From the NCBI GenBank assembly GCA_025353105.1, contig JANXRG010000003.1, positions 1-44,925 on the forward strand: a DNA stretch of 44,925 bases, written 5' to 3'. Origin of the DNA: Verrucomicrobiota bacterium (GTDB taxonomy: Bacteria > Verrucomicrobiota > Verrucomicrobiia > Chthoniobacterales > SZAS-18). The position numbers and the translations under genes are program-made. Shown in pieces: positions 30,197 to 37,580 of the stretch. Every line of letters starts with the position of its first letter. Position 1 is the stretch's first letter. The notes below the pieces were generated by a model. That model ran no database searches. It had not been told where the DNA came from and was given only the letters and a program-made list of their open reading frames with translations.

Positions 30197-31111
30197 TCAA
30201 GGGCTTTTGCGGCGGGGAAAATCGCCGGTCCCACCGGCATCATGGGCGGATTTTTGCGATTTCTGTGGCAGTCGATCGCGCAAGTGGACCGCGCGATCGA
30301 GGAAGGCCCTGAGCCCGGAATCATCGCCCGCGGCGAGCAGGGCCTCAACCCGTTCGAGTTCGCGGCGCAAATCGCACAGCGCGCGGCCGACGGCGTCGCG
30401 ATTGTGCGCGAGAATGCCGGTCCAAAGTTCGGCCGGGCCCGAGGCGAGCCGCGTCGTATCGCGCAGGCCCGGCCCGCTGAATCGGAGCGGATCGCCGGCC
30501 AGGTGCTCGGCCCCCGTGAGCAGCGCCGCCGCCACGACGTGCGGCAGATGGCTGACCCGCGCGACGATTTCGTCGTGTTCCGCGGCCGCGCATTCAGCGA
30601 CCTCGCAGCCCAGTGACTGCCAGAAGGCGCGGACCCGCGCGTTGTTATCTGCGTTGGCGCCGGGGATCTGAAAGCAGATCGCGCCCTCGAACAGATCGGC
30701 CCGCGCAGCCTCGAGGCCGCCGCGTTCCGACCCTGCCATGGGATGCGCACCAACGTAGCGCGACCCGAAAATCGCATTTAATTCAGCGACGAGCCATCGC
30801 TTCACGCTGCCGACATCGGTAACGACCGCGCCGGCCGCGAGCTCGGGTGCAATGCGTTGCGCGATCGCGGGCATCACGTCGGGCGGCGTGCAGAGGACAA
30901 CGAGATCGGCCCCGCGGGCGGCATCGATCGGATCATCGGTGATCACCGCGGCGAGTTGCAGCGCGCGGGCGCGCTCGATCTCCGCGGCGTGAAAACCGGC
31001 GATTCGCAGTTGGCTGGCCGGACAATTCCGGTGCAACGCCAGTGCGACGGAACCTCCGATGAGGCCCGGGCCAATAATGGCGACCGTCTCGCGAAACGGA
31101 ACGGCGTCCAA
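30197..31111 (-). CDS. tyrA: Prephenate/arogenate dehydrogenase
   Basis: A 304-residue NAD(P)-dependent enzyme of tyrosine synthesis. The Rossmann loop is IIGPGLIGGSVALAL. Family blocks follow: LCTPPDVMPAIAQRI, DVGSVKRWLV, the catalytic region YVGAHPMAGSERGGLEAA, and HDEIVARVSHLPHVVAAAL with the His expected in prephenate binding. The last about 25 residues are polar. No chorismate mutase or ACT domain is fused. The best start is a TTG at 31109-31111, only 2 nt after the lipoprotein stop, suggesting translational coupling. It lies upstream of aroA in the same transcript, grouping aromatic amino-acid genes. Confidence 0.94.
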   Translation of the reverse strand: MDAVPFRETVAIIGPGLIGGSVALALHRNCPASQLRIAGFHAAEIERARALQLAAVITDDPIDAARGADLVVLCTPPDVMPAIAQRIAPELAAGAVVTDVGSVKRWLVAELNAIFGSRYVGAHPMAGSERGGLEAARADLFEGAICFQIPGANADNNARVRAFWQSLGCEVAECAAAEHDEIVARVSHLPHVVAAALLTGAEHLAGDPLRFSGPGLRDTTRLASGPAELWTGILAHNRDAVGRALCDLRRELERVEALLAAGDDSGLRAFLDRAVHLRDRLPQKSQKSAHDAGGTGDFPRRKSP

Positions 31112-31113
31112 CG

Positions 31114-31437
31114 TTACGGGACCAGGAACAAAGCGCCCGTCGCCGGATCCTTAACCTGTTCGCCCGGCGAAAATCCCCGGACGTCGATCAAGCCGGTGCT
31201 TCCCGGCAGCGTGACAAATCCCGGCTTCCCCGGCACGGGCTTCGCGACCTGAATGTCCCTGACCGCCGGTGGTGGCGGGGCCGCGGTGATGGGCTTCGGC
31301 GTCGGCGTCGGCGTCGGCATGGGCACCGGCGTGACTTGCGGGACGACGCGCGGCGGTGGTTTCGGCGTAGTGTTGCAGGCGGAAATGGCCAGCGTCGCGA
31401 CGGCGACCGCCGCGGGGAAGAGTAGGAAACGAGTCAT
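31114..31437 (-). CDS. Lipoprotein with C-terminal VDVRGFSPGEQV domain, copy 1
   Basis: A 107-residue lipoprotein. The signal peptide ends in the lipobox I-S-A-C (Cys21). A Pro/Thr-rich linker (TPVPMPTPTPTPKP) follows. The last about 40 residues match the end of the next gene upstream: PVPGKPGFVTLPGSTGLIDV then RGFSPGEQV and a final FLVP. In this copy the position held by Cys in the paralogue is Asp (KDPATG). No function is known. It lies directly before tyrA with a 2-nt gap and is probably co-transcribed with it. An outer-membrane or periplasmic anchor is inferred. Confidence 0.82.
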   Translation of the reverse strand: MTRFLLFPAAVAVATLAISACNTTPKPPPRVVPQVTPVPMPTPTPTPKPITAAPPPPAVRDIQVAKPVPGKPGFVTLPGSTGLIDVRGFSPGEQVKDPATGALFLVP

Positions 31438-31473
31438 AGCAATCGGTAGCCATTAGGGATGGATGCAAAGCCG

Positions 31474-31881
31474 TCAGGGAACAAGGAAAATTTTGCCTGA
31501 GTAGGGACACTTCACCTGTTCGCCGGGGGAGAATCCGCGCACGTCGACGTAACCCGCGGTCGGTTTGTAGGGGCTGGTGACGAAACCGGGCTTCCCGGCC
31601 ACCGGCGTGCCGATGGGAATCTCCCGAGCGAGCGTCGGAGCGCTGGACGGCAGTTGCGTGGTTTGAGAACTCGAGCTGCGCGGGACGGGCGTCGCCGGCG
31701 GGCGATAGACATCGGTGGGACTCACCGGCGCGACCGGCTCGTTCGGCAGAACCGTGGTCGGCATTTGCATGTAGTTCTCGTTGAAACGGAGCCGCGGCGG
31801 GTCGTCGTAGGACACCGTCTGACAGCCAGCGACGGCCAGCAACGAGCTGCAAGTGAGAATGGAAAAAACAGAACGGATCAT
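31474..31881 (-). CDS. Lipoprotein with C-terminal VDVRGFSPGEQV domain, copy 2
   Basis: A 135-residue lipoprotein with lipobox V-A-G-C (Cys20). A Pro/Ser-rich linker (about residues 40-90) follows. The C-terminal module is GTPVAGKPGFVTSPYKPTAG, then YVDVRGFSPGEQVKCPYSGK and a final FLVP. It is paralogous to the next gene downstream and retains a Cys in the KCPYSG turn. The family is not one I can name; the module may be a small beta domain. It is the likely first gene of the lipoprotein-lipoprotein-tyrA-aroA-cmk run. The ATG at 31879-31881 puts the signal peptide at the N-terminus. Confidence 0.82.
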   Translation of the reverse strand: MIRSVFSILTCSSLLAVAGCQTVSYDDPPRLRFNENYMQMPTTVLPNEPVAPVSPTDVYRPPATPVPRSSSSQTTQLPSSAPTLAREIPIGTPVAGKPGFVTSPYKPTAGYVDVRGFSPGEQVKCPYSGKIFLVP

Positions 31882-32023
31882 GATCGATGCAAGGCGTGCC
31901 CGAAACGGCGCCGACACGCAGCGTCATGTATCGCACGATGCGCGCGGTCACAACCGGATTCGTCGCCGCACGTCCAGTCGCGCGCATCCGTTTAAGAATT
32001 GCACGCCGCAAGAGATATCCGCC

Positions 32024-32052
32024 TTGACCCGATCCGTTGGGACAGGTACGGT
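32024..32052 (+). promoter_or_regulatory. Candidate sigma-70 promoter of tRNA-Pro
   Basis: TTGACC (32024-32029), a 17-nt spacer and TACGGT (32047-32052) lie upstream of the tRNA at 32069. The predicted start falls about 8-10 nt before the mature 5' end, leaving a short leader. The -35 box and spacer are near consensus and the -10 box is weaker. Confidence 0.55.
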
Positions 32053-32068
32053 CGGCATTCCGAGAAAT

Positions 32069-32145
32069 CGGGCTGTGGCTCAGCTTGGTAGAGCGCCTCG
32101 TTCGGGACGAGGAGGTCCAGGGTTCAAATCCCTGCAGCCCGACCA
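32069..32145 (+). tRNA. tRNA-Pro(CGG)
   Basis: A complete cloverleaf: acceptor CGGGCTG/CAGCCCG, D arm GCTCAGCTTGGTAGAGC, anticodon stem CCTCG/CGAGG with loop TTCGGGA (anticodon CGG, proline), and T arm CAGGG-TTCAAAT-CCCTG. Discriminator A and an encoded CCA end at 32145. The OmpA-domain gene starts about 43 nt downstream on the same strand. Confidence 0.97.
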
Positions 32146-32188
32146 CTCGGGGCTCGTCGACGGTCCCGCCCCTCCAGATTTTTCTCCT

Positions 32189-33220
32189 GTGCCAGCTGGT
32201 CGCGATCCGAACGAAACCTTCGCGAATGCGGGCGCCGGTACGCCCCATCGGATTCGCGTTCTGCCCCTTGTCCTCGTGGCCTTGGTCGTCATCGGCCTCG
32301 GATTTCTCATCGCTTGGGGCTTGAATCAGCTTTTACGCTCCGCCTTCACGCGCACGCTGGCCGCCTCGGCCGAGGCCGGCCCGGCGCCGACCGCGGCGCC
32401 CGCGGTGGGCCCCGTGCGAGAAACGCTTCCCGCGTCCCCGCCACCGGGGGACGTTCGCGTTGTCTCCGCCCAGCCCACGCTGCCGCCCACGGCGAGTCGC
32501 TCCGTTGATCCCGACCTCGTGCCCACCAGCGTCGCGGCTGGGCCGGTGGTGCAGAGTCTTCCATCCAATGACGGGGCGGTTGCGCCGGCCCCCAAGCCGT
32601 CCAGGCCGAGGGCGGAAACGACGATTGCCCCCTCGGTGGCTGCGGAGATCGCGCGTCGCGTCGAGGAAACGACCGCCCCGACCCCGCGGGCCTTTGCCGC
32701 CCTGGCGGCCGCACCCGCGCCGGCGGTACCGCCTGAGGTCATCGACACCAACCTGCGCAATCCGGAGAATGCGTTGATTAAGCAGGAGGTCCTCAAGCGC
32801 GTGGATCAGATGCCTGATCTTTCGCCGGAGAATCGCGACAAGCTTTACGCCCGCGTCGAGCGCACGCCGGGGATGGGGCGGGTGGCGACGATACTTTTTG
32901 ATACCGGGGAATCGCGGGTGCGTTCCACGGATATCGAACGGCTGCGCTCCGATTTGAGTTCCCCGGCCGCACAGCGGCTGGTCGATGACCCGACCGTTGT
33001 GCTCGTCGTGTTGGGCTACGCGGATCCCACCGGGGGCGCGGACTTGAACAAGACAATTTCGCAGGCCCGCGCCAATGCCGCCGTGACCGCCATGCGCGAC
33101 CGGCTCAAGCTTTCGAATGTGATGCACTCAGTGGCCATGGGAAGCTCCACGCTGTTTGGGGAAGGTCGCGATCAACTGCAAAAGAATCGCGTGGTTGAAG
33201 TCTGGGCGGTGATGCCGTGA
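32189..33220 (+). CDS. Membrane-anchored OmpA-domain (peptidoglycan-binding) protein
   Basis: A 343-residue protein. A single N-terminal transmembrane helix (VLPLVLVALVVIGLGFLIAW) is followed by a long Ala/Pro/Val-rich linker of about 140 residues. The C-terminal OmpA domain starts near VATILFDTGESRVRSTDIER and has the GYADPTGGADLNKTISQARA block and the closing KNRVVEVW. The Asp and Arg in these two blocks match those that hold diaminopimelate in peptidoglycan. It probably links the inner membrane to the cell wall, like MotB/TolR-type stators or anchors, but no partner gene is adjacent. The frame is open back through tRNA-Pro, so a GTG at 32189, after the tRNA, is the most reasonable start; this is uncertain. 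Confidence 0.8.
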   Translation: MPAGRDPNETFANAGAGTPHRIRVLPLVLVALVVIGLGFLIAWGLNQLLRSAFTRTLAASAEAGPAPTAAPAVGPVRETLPASPPPGDVRVVSAQPTLPPTASRSVDPDLVPTSVAAGPVVQSLPSNDGAVAPAPKPSRPRAETTIAPSVAAEIARRVEETTAPTPRAFAALAAAPAPAVPPEVIDTNLRNPENALIKQEVLKRVDQMPDLSPENRDKLYARVERTPGMGRVATILFDTGESRVRSTDIERLRSDLSSPAAQRLVDDPTVVLVVLGYADPTGGADLNKTISQARANAAVTAMRDRLKLSNVMHSVAMGSSTLFGEGRDQLQKNRVVEVWAVMP

Positions 33221-33302
33221 TCTTCAGGTTGGGGGCACCGGCACCGCGTGCCGCGCATCTTGTCTTGAGGGTGCAGCGCCTGCTACGTTAGCGTTCATTC
33301 GC

Positions 33303-35741
33303 ATGAGTGGCATTGCCCCCGATCCAGCTTCACCCGCCTCCTCGCCTTCACCGGCTGACGCGCCCCGGCTTTCAATTCTTTCGGGTCTGCCGGCGGGTCA
33401 AATCGCGCTGCGAGCGGGCACGCTGCTGATCGGCCGGTTGGCGGAGTCGGACATCCAACTCGATCACCCGGAAATCTCGCGCTATCACTGCAAGCTGCAT
33501 TGGAATGGGCAAGACGCGCAGCTCGAGGATCTCGGCAGCCGTCGCGGGACGCGACTCAACGGCGCCGTGCTCCCGAAAGGCGCGCTGGCACCGCTGCACT
33601 CCGGCGACCGCATCGACGTCGGACCGGTCGCGCTGCAATTCGGGGGCGAAGGCGCGATGCCGGCTCCCGCTCCGGCCGCGCGTCCGGAATCAGCGCCGGT
33701 GGGCGTTTCGATCGCGCGGGTCGTGATGGGCGGTCATGAAGTGTCGATGATTCCGCTGCGCGACAAGGTGGTCTTCGGCCGCGCGAGCGAATGCGAAGTG
33801 GCGATGAACGACGCCGGCGTCTCGCGTCAGCACGCGAGCGTCGAGCGCAGTTCGACCGGGTTTCTCGTCACGGATCTGCGCAGCCGCGGCGGGTCGTTCG
33901 TCAACGGCCACCGTTTCGAGCGCCACGAACTTGTCATCGGCGACCAGTTGCAGATCGGCCCGTTTTTTTTCCGCTTCGATGGGCGGCAGCTCGTGCGCAC
34001 GCGCGGCGGCGCGGGCGTCACGATCGAGGGCCGCGAGGTGACGAAGCGCGTCGGAGCCCTCACGATTCTCGACCACGTTTCGCTCCGCATCGAGCGCGGA
34101 CAGTTCGTCTGTATTCTCGGTCCCTCTGGCAGCGGCAAGTCCACGCTCCTCGACGCGATCACGGGCCTGCGCCCCGCGACGGGCGGCACGGTTTTGTACG
34201 ACGGCATGGATTTGGTGCGCGAGTATGAACAACTCCGCTCGATGCTCGGGTACGTACCGCAGGACGATATTGTCCATCCCGAGTTGACCGTTCGGGCGGC
34301 GCTCCTCTACAGCGCGCAACTCCGCCTTCCGGCCGGCACGCCGCAGCACGAGATCGAGAAGCTCGTCGATCAGACGATCGTCCAGCTTGGCTTGCAGGAG
34401 CGGGCGCAAATTCCGATCGGCCGGCTCTCGGGCGGCCAGCGCAAGCGCGTGAGCGTCGGCGTGGAATTGCTCGGGCGTCCCAGCGTGTTGTTCCTCGACG
34501 AGCCGACCAGTGGGCTCGATCCCGCGGCCGAGTTCAAGATGATGGAACTGCTGCGCCATCTCGCGGACGGTGGTTGCACCGTCGTCTGCACCACCCACCT
34601 GATGGAAAACGTCTACCTTGCGGACAAACTTTTTGTCATCGCCGAGGGCAAGCTCGTATTTTCGGGCGGACCGCAGGAGACGCGCGATCATTTCGGCGTG
34701 CAGAAACTTACGGCGCTCTACGATCGACTTTCCGAGCGCCCCGCCACCGACTGGCAGCGAGATTTTGAACGCGTGAAGGCGGAGCGCGCGGCGTTGGAGG
34801 AAACGGGATCCGCGGCGATGCCGGCGACGGCCACCACCTCCAGCGCGCTTTCGATTCCGGCCGTTACACCGGCGAAGTCGTCGCCGGCGCTGCCCATCCT
34901 GCTGCGGCGCCAATGGTCCATCCTGACGTCGGACATCAAGAATTTTCTCATCCTCTTCGGCCAGCCCGTGGTGATCGGCGTCCTGGTCGCTTTGGTCACC
35001 AACGAAAGCTCGCTCAACTTATTTTTTGCCTACCTCTCGGCGTTGTGGTTCGGCTGCAGCAATTCGGCGCAGGAAATTGTGAAGGAAATCGCCATCTACC
35101 GGCGCGAGCGCATGGTTGGACTCGGACGAAATTCCTACCTGCTGTCGAAATTCCTTCTCGTCGGCTCGCTGACTGCGGTGCAGAGCCTCATTTTACTTTT
35201 CGTCCTGGAGGGTGGCCACTGGCTAGTGCACACCATCCAGCCGAATAACAATGAGGGCCGCGAGTTCCTGATGGGCATCGCGAGCTGGCAGGCGGGAGCC
35301 CTGATCATGATCTCGCTGGCCGCGGTCGGCATTGGCCTCGCCATCTCGGCGTTGAGCAAGACCACGATGCAGGCGGTCATGATCGTGCCACTCGCACTCA
35401 TTCCGCAGATTCTTTTCTCGGGGCTGGTGGTCAAGGCCCCCGAAATGAAGCCCCTCGCTTATTTTGTCACCCAGTTCTCGCCCAGCTACGCGGCTCAGAC
35501 CATCATGGACCTTAGCTGTTTCCACCGGGAGTTTCCGACGGGGTTGCGCGCCGCGAACAACCGTCCCGGCTTTGATCACGTCAGTTTTTTGAACCAGCGT
35601 GCGACCGGCAAGCGGTTGATGGCGGGCGACCAATTTTATGCCGGTGCGCGGGGCTGGCTGGCGGCCTTCAAGCTCCTCGCCTGGACGGCCGCAGGCTATG
35701 TGGTGTCGTTCTTCGGTTTGAAGGCCCGCGAGCGGGGGTGA
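33303..35741 (+). CDS. ABC transporter with two FHA domains, ATPase and ABC-2 permease in one chain
   Basis: An 812-residue half-transporter. Two FHA domains come first: about 25-100 (LIGRLAESDIQLDHPEISRY, SRRGTRLNG) and about 140-225 (FGRASECEVAMNDAGVSRQH, SRGGSFVNG). Both keep the GR, S-R-x-H and NG residues that bind phospho-threonine. The ATPase (about 240-470) has Walker A GPSGSGKST, signature LSGGQRKRVSVG, Walker B VLFLDEPTSGLD and the H-loop TTHLMENV. The ABC-2/ABCG-like permease follows, with about six helices from residue 550. It is an inner-membrane transporter, probably an exporter; the substrate is unknown. FHA domains suggest control by Ser/Thr kinases such as the one at 37581. 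Confidence 0.94.
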   Translation: MSGIAPDPASPASSPSPADAPRLSILSGLPAGQIALRAGTLLIGRLAESDIQLDHPEISRYHCKLHWNGQDAQLEDLGSRRGTRLNGAVLPKGALAPLHSGDRIDVGPVALQFGGEGAMPAPAPAARPESAPVGVSIARVVMGGHEVSMIPLRDKVVFGRASECEVAMNDAGVSRQHASVERSSTGFLVTDLRSRGGSFVNGHRFERHELVIGDQLQIGPFFFRFDGRQLVRTRGGAGVTIEGREVTKRVGALTILDHVSLRIERGQFVCILGPSGSGKSTLLDAITGLRPATGGTVLYDGMDLVREYEQLRSMLGYVPQDDIVHPELTVRAALLYSAQLRLPAGTPQHEIEKLVDQTIVQLGLQERAQIPIGRLSGGQRKRVSVGVELLGRPSVLFLDEPTSGLDPAAEFKMMELLRHLADGGCTVVCTTHLMENVYLADKLFVIAEGKLVFSGGPQETRDHFGVQKLTALYDRLSERPATDWQRDFERVKAERAALEETGSAAMPATATTSSALSIPAVTPAKSSPALPILLRRQWSILTSDIKNFLILFGQPVVIGVLVALVTNESSLNLFFAYLSALWFGCSNSAQEIVKEIAIYRRERMVGLGRNSYLLSKFLLVGSLTAVQSLILLFVLEGGHWLVHTIQPNNNEGREFLMGIASWQAGALIMISLAAVGIGLAISALSKTTMQAVMIVPLALIPQILFSGLVVKAPEMKPLAYFVTQFSPSYAAQTIMDLSCFHREFPTGLRAANNRPGFDHVSFLNQRATGKRLMAGDQFYAGARGWLAAFKLLAWTAAGYVVSFFGLKARERG

Positions 35742-35749
35742 ACGCGGGA

Positions 35750-36520
35750 ATGAAGACCAAGGCCGAAATTGTCTCCGACTGGCTTCCGCGCTACACCGGC
35801 ACGCCCGCCTCCAGCTTCGCGAAATACGTGCTGCTGACGAACTTCACAAATTACGTGAAGATGTTTGCCGACTGGCATGGCGTACCCGTGCGGGGCGTGG
35901 ACCGGCCGATTCCCAACGCAACCGCGGACGGGATCTCGATCCTGAATTTCGGGATGGGGAGCGCGAGCGCGGCGACGGTGATGGATCTCCTCAGCGCAAT
36001 CGAACCGAAGGCCGTGCTTTTCCTCGGCAAATGCGGCGGTCTCAAGCGCAAGAACAAGCTCGGCGATTTGATCCTCCCCATCGCGGCGATTCGCGGCGAG
36101 GGCACGTCCGACGATTATTTTCCGCCGGAGGTTCCCGCGCTGCCGGCCTTCTCTCTGCAGAAGGCGATTTCCACGACGATTCGCAATCACCAGCGTGATT
36201 ACTGGACCGGCACGGTGTACACGACGAACCGCCGCGTCTGGGAGCACGACGAGAAGTTCAAGAAATATCTGGCGAAGGTGCGCTGCATGGCGGTCGACAT
36301 GGAAACGGCGACGATTTTCACCACCGGATTCCACAACGAGATTCCGACCGGCGCTCTGCTGCTCGTATCCGATCAACCAATGGTGCCCGAGGGCGTCAAG
36401 ACGGCGGCGAGCGACGAACTGGTGACCTCGAAATTTGTGGAGGCGCACCTCCGCATCGGGATGGATTCGCTCAGCGAGCTCATCAACAACGGCCTGACCG
36501 TGAAGCACCTGCGGTTTTAG
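35750..36520 (+). CDS. AMP nucleosidase (PNP/UDP phosphorylase fold)
   Basis: A 256-residue protein of the nucleoside phosphorylase superfamily, closest in pattern to the short AMP nucleosidases that split AMP into adenine and ribose-5-phosphate. Family blocks are ISILNFGMGSASAATVMDLL, VLFLGKCGGLKRKNKLGD and the active-site CMAVDMETATIF, followed by ALLLVSDQPMVPEGVK with the catalytic Asp in SDQP. It lacks the N-terminal regulatory domain of the long E. coli enzyme. Substrate choice is inferred from the family and needs assay. It starts 9 nt after the transporter stop. A GTG at 35738 overlapping that stop is an alternative start, so the two are probably one transcript. It is convergent with the FHA-cyclase gene. 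Confidence 0.82.
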   Translation: MKTKAEIVSDWLPRYTGTPASSFAKYVLLTNFTNYVKMFADWHGVPVRGVDRPIPNATADGISILNFGMGSASAATVMDLLSAIEPKAVLFLGKCGGLKRKNKLGDLILPIAAIRGEGTSDDYFPPEVPALPAFSLQKAISTTIRNHQRDYWTGTVYTTNRRVWEHDEKFKKYLAKVRCMAVDMETATIFTTGFHNEIPTGALLLVSDQPMVPEGVKTAASDELVTSKFVEAHLRIGMDSLSELINNGLTVKHLRF

Positions 36521-36541
36521 TTTTTTAGACCGGCTCGGCGC

Positions 36542-37489
36542 TCAGAACTCGAAGTCCGGCTTCATGCCGAACACCCGGACGAGCTGGGCCTTGCCCTTGA
36601 GGGCCTTCTCGCCCAGATCGACGAAGATTTCGCGGTCGGGCATCAGATCGACGATGCGCTCGGAAAGCAGGAGCTTCTGCTTCAGTTCCTTCATGATGCT
36701 CTCGAGCCGGAAGGCGGTGTTCACGGCGTCGCCGATGATCGTCGCGTCGCGTTGGGCGACGAGGCCGATATTGCTAAAGCTGACCTTGCCGTGGTGGAGG
36801 GCCACGCCGACCTCGAACTGGTTTTCGTTCGGCCACTTCATCTTGGCCGCCATGCGGAGCATCGAGCGGCCGGCCTCAAAGGCGGCGTTGCATTCCGGCG
36901 AGGGGCCGTCGGGGGTGCTTTCCCCGGGCGTGATCGTGCCGGGCTGCCAATAGGCGAGGATGGCGTCGCCGATGAACTTGTCGATGATGCCGCCGCTGGC
37001 CTGGACGGTATTGCCGGCCTCGCGGAACCACTGGCCGAGAATCTGCGAGAGGCCTTCGGCGGGGATTTTCTCGGACTGGGTGCTGAAGCCGCGGATGTCG
37101 CACACCAGGATGGCGGCGGGGCGGACGCTCTGGGCGTGCTGATCGGTGCTGGCCGCGAGGGTGGCCTCGATGGCATCCTCGCCGCCATGCTCGGCTTCTT
37201 GTTCAAAAAGGATCTCGTTGTTTGCGATGCGAATTTTCGCACCGTTGACGAGGGTGACGGGCAGGACGACGCGCTGATCGTTGACGTAGGTGCCGTTGCG
37301 GCTCCCGAGGTCCATGATCTGGTACTCGTAGCCATTGTGGCAGCGAATGATGGCGTGTTGCCGGCTGATGTGCGCGCTCGTGTTAAGGCACACAGTGTTG
37401 TCGCTCGTGCGCCCGATGGTCGCCGTATTCTGGATCGGGACCTCGAATTTTTCGCCGGTAACGGTATGGATGCGGAGTTTGGCGGCCAT
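36542..37489 (-). CDS. FHA-domain class III adenylate/guanylate cyclase
   Basis: A 315-residue soluble protein. The FHA domain (about 5-90) has IGRTSDNTVCL, AHISRQHAII and GSRNGTYVN, with all phospho-threonine-binding positions. The class III cyclase domain follows (about 125-310). The two metal-binding aspartates are in LVCDIRGFS and GDAILAYW. A purine-binding Lys lies in IIDKFIGD and the matching Thr in ATIIGDAVNTAFRLES, which also supplies the transition-state Asn and Arg. The Lys/Thr pair favours ATP, so cAMP is the likely product. It diverges from the kinase-pseudokinase gene over 91 nt, making that kinase a natural candidate for its FHA ligand. Confidence 0.93.
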   Translation of the reverse strand: MAAKLRIHTVTGEKFEVPIQNTATIGRTSDNTVCLNTSAHISRQHAIIRCHNGYEYQIMDLGSRNGTYVNDQRVVLPVTLVNGAKIRIANNEILFEQEAEHGGEDAIEATLAASTDQHAQSVRPAAILVCDIRGFSTQSEKIPAEGLSQILGQWFREAGNTVQASGGIIDKFIGDAILAYWQPGTITPGESTPDGPSPECNAAFEAGRSMLRMAAKMKWPNENQFEVGVALHHGKVSFSNIGLVAQRDATIIGDAVNTAFRLESIMKELKQKLLLSERIVDLMPDREIFVDLGEKALKGKAQLVRVFGMKPDFEF

Positions 37490-37580
37490 GGGGAAGAGAC
37501 CCTGTCGATATAAACAATGTGAACCGGCCCGGCAAATCTTATATTAGCATGAACTAAGCCCTGTTCTCTCGCGAGGACTT

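Noticed and set aside
26597-31111. Long plus-strand open frames opposite plsC, aroA and tyrA
   Set aside because: They are antisense frames created by third-position GC bias, lack domains, and lie opposite clearly recognised enzymes.
31853-32188. N-terminal extension of the OmpA-domain protein through tRNA-Pro
   Set aside because: The frame is open but runs across the tRNA gene and its promoter. A GTG start after the tRNA fits the membrane anchor better.
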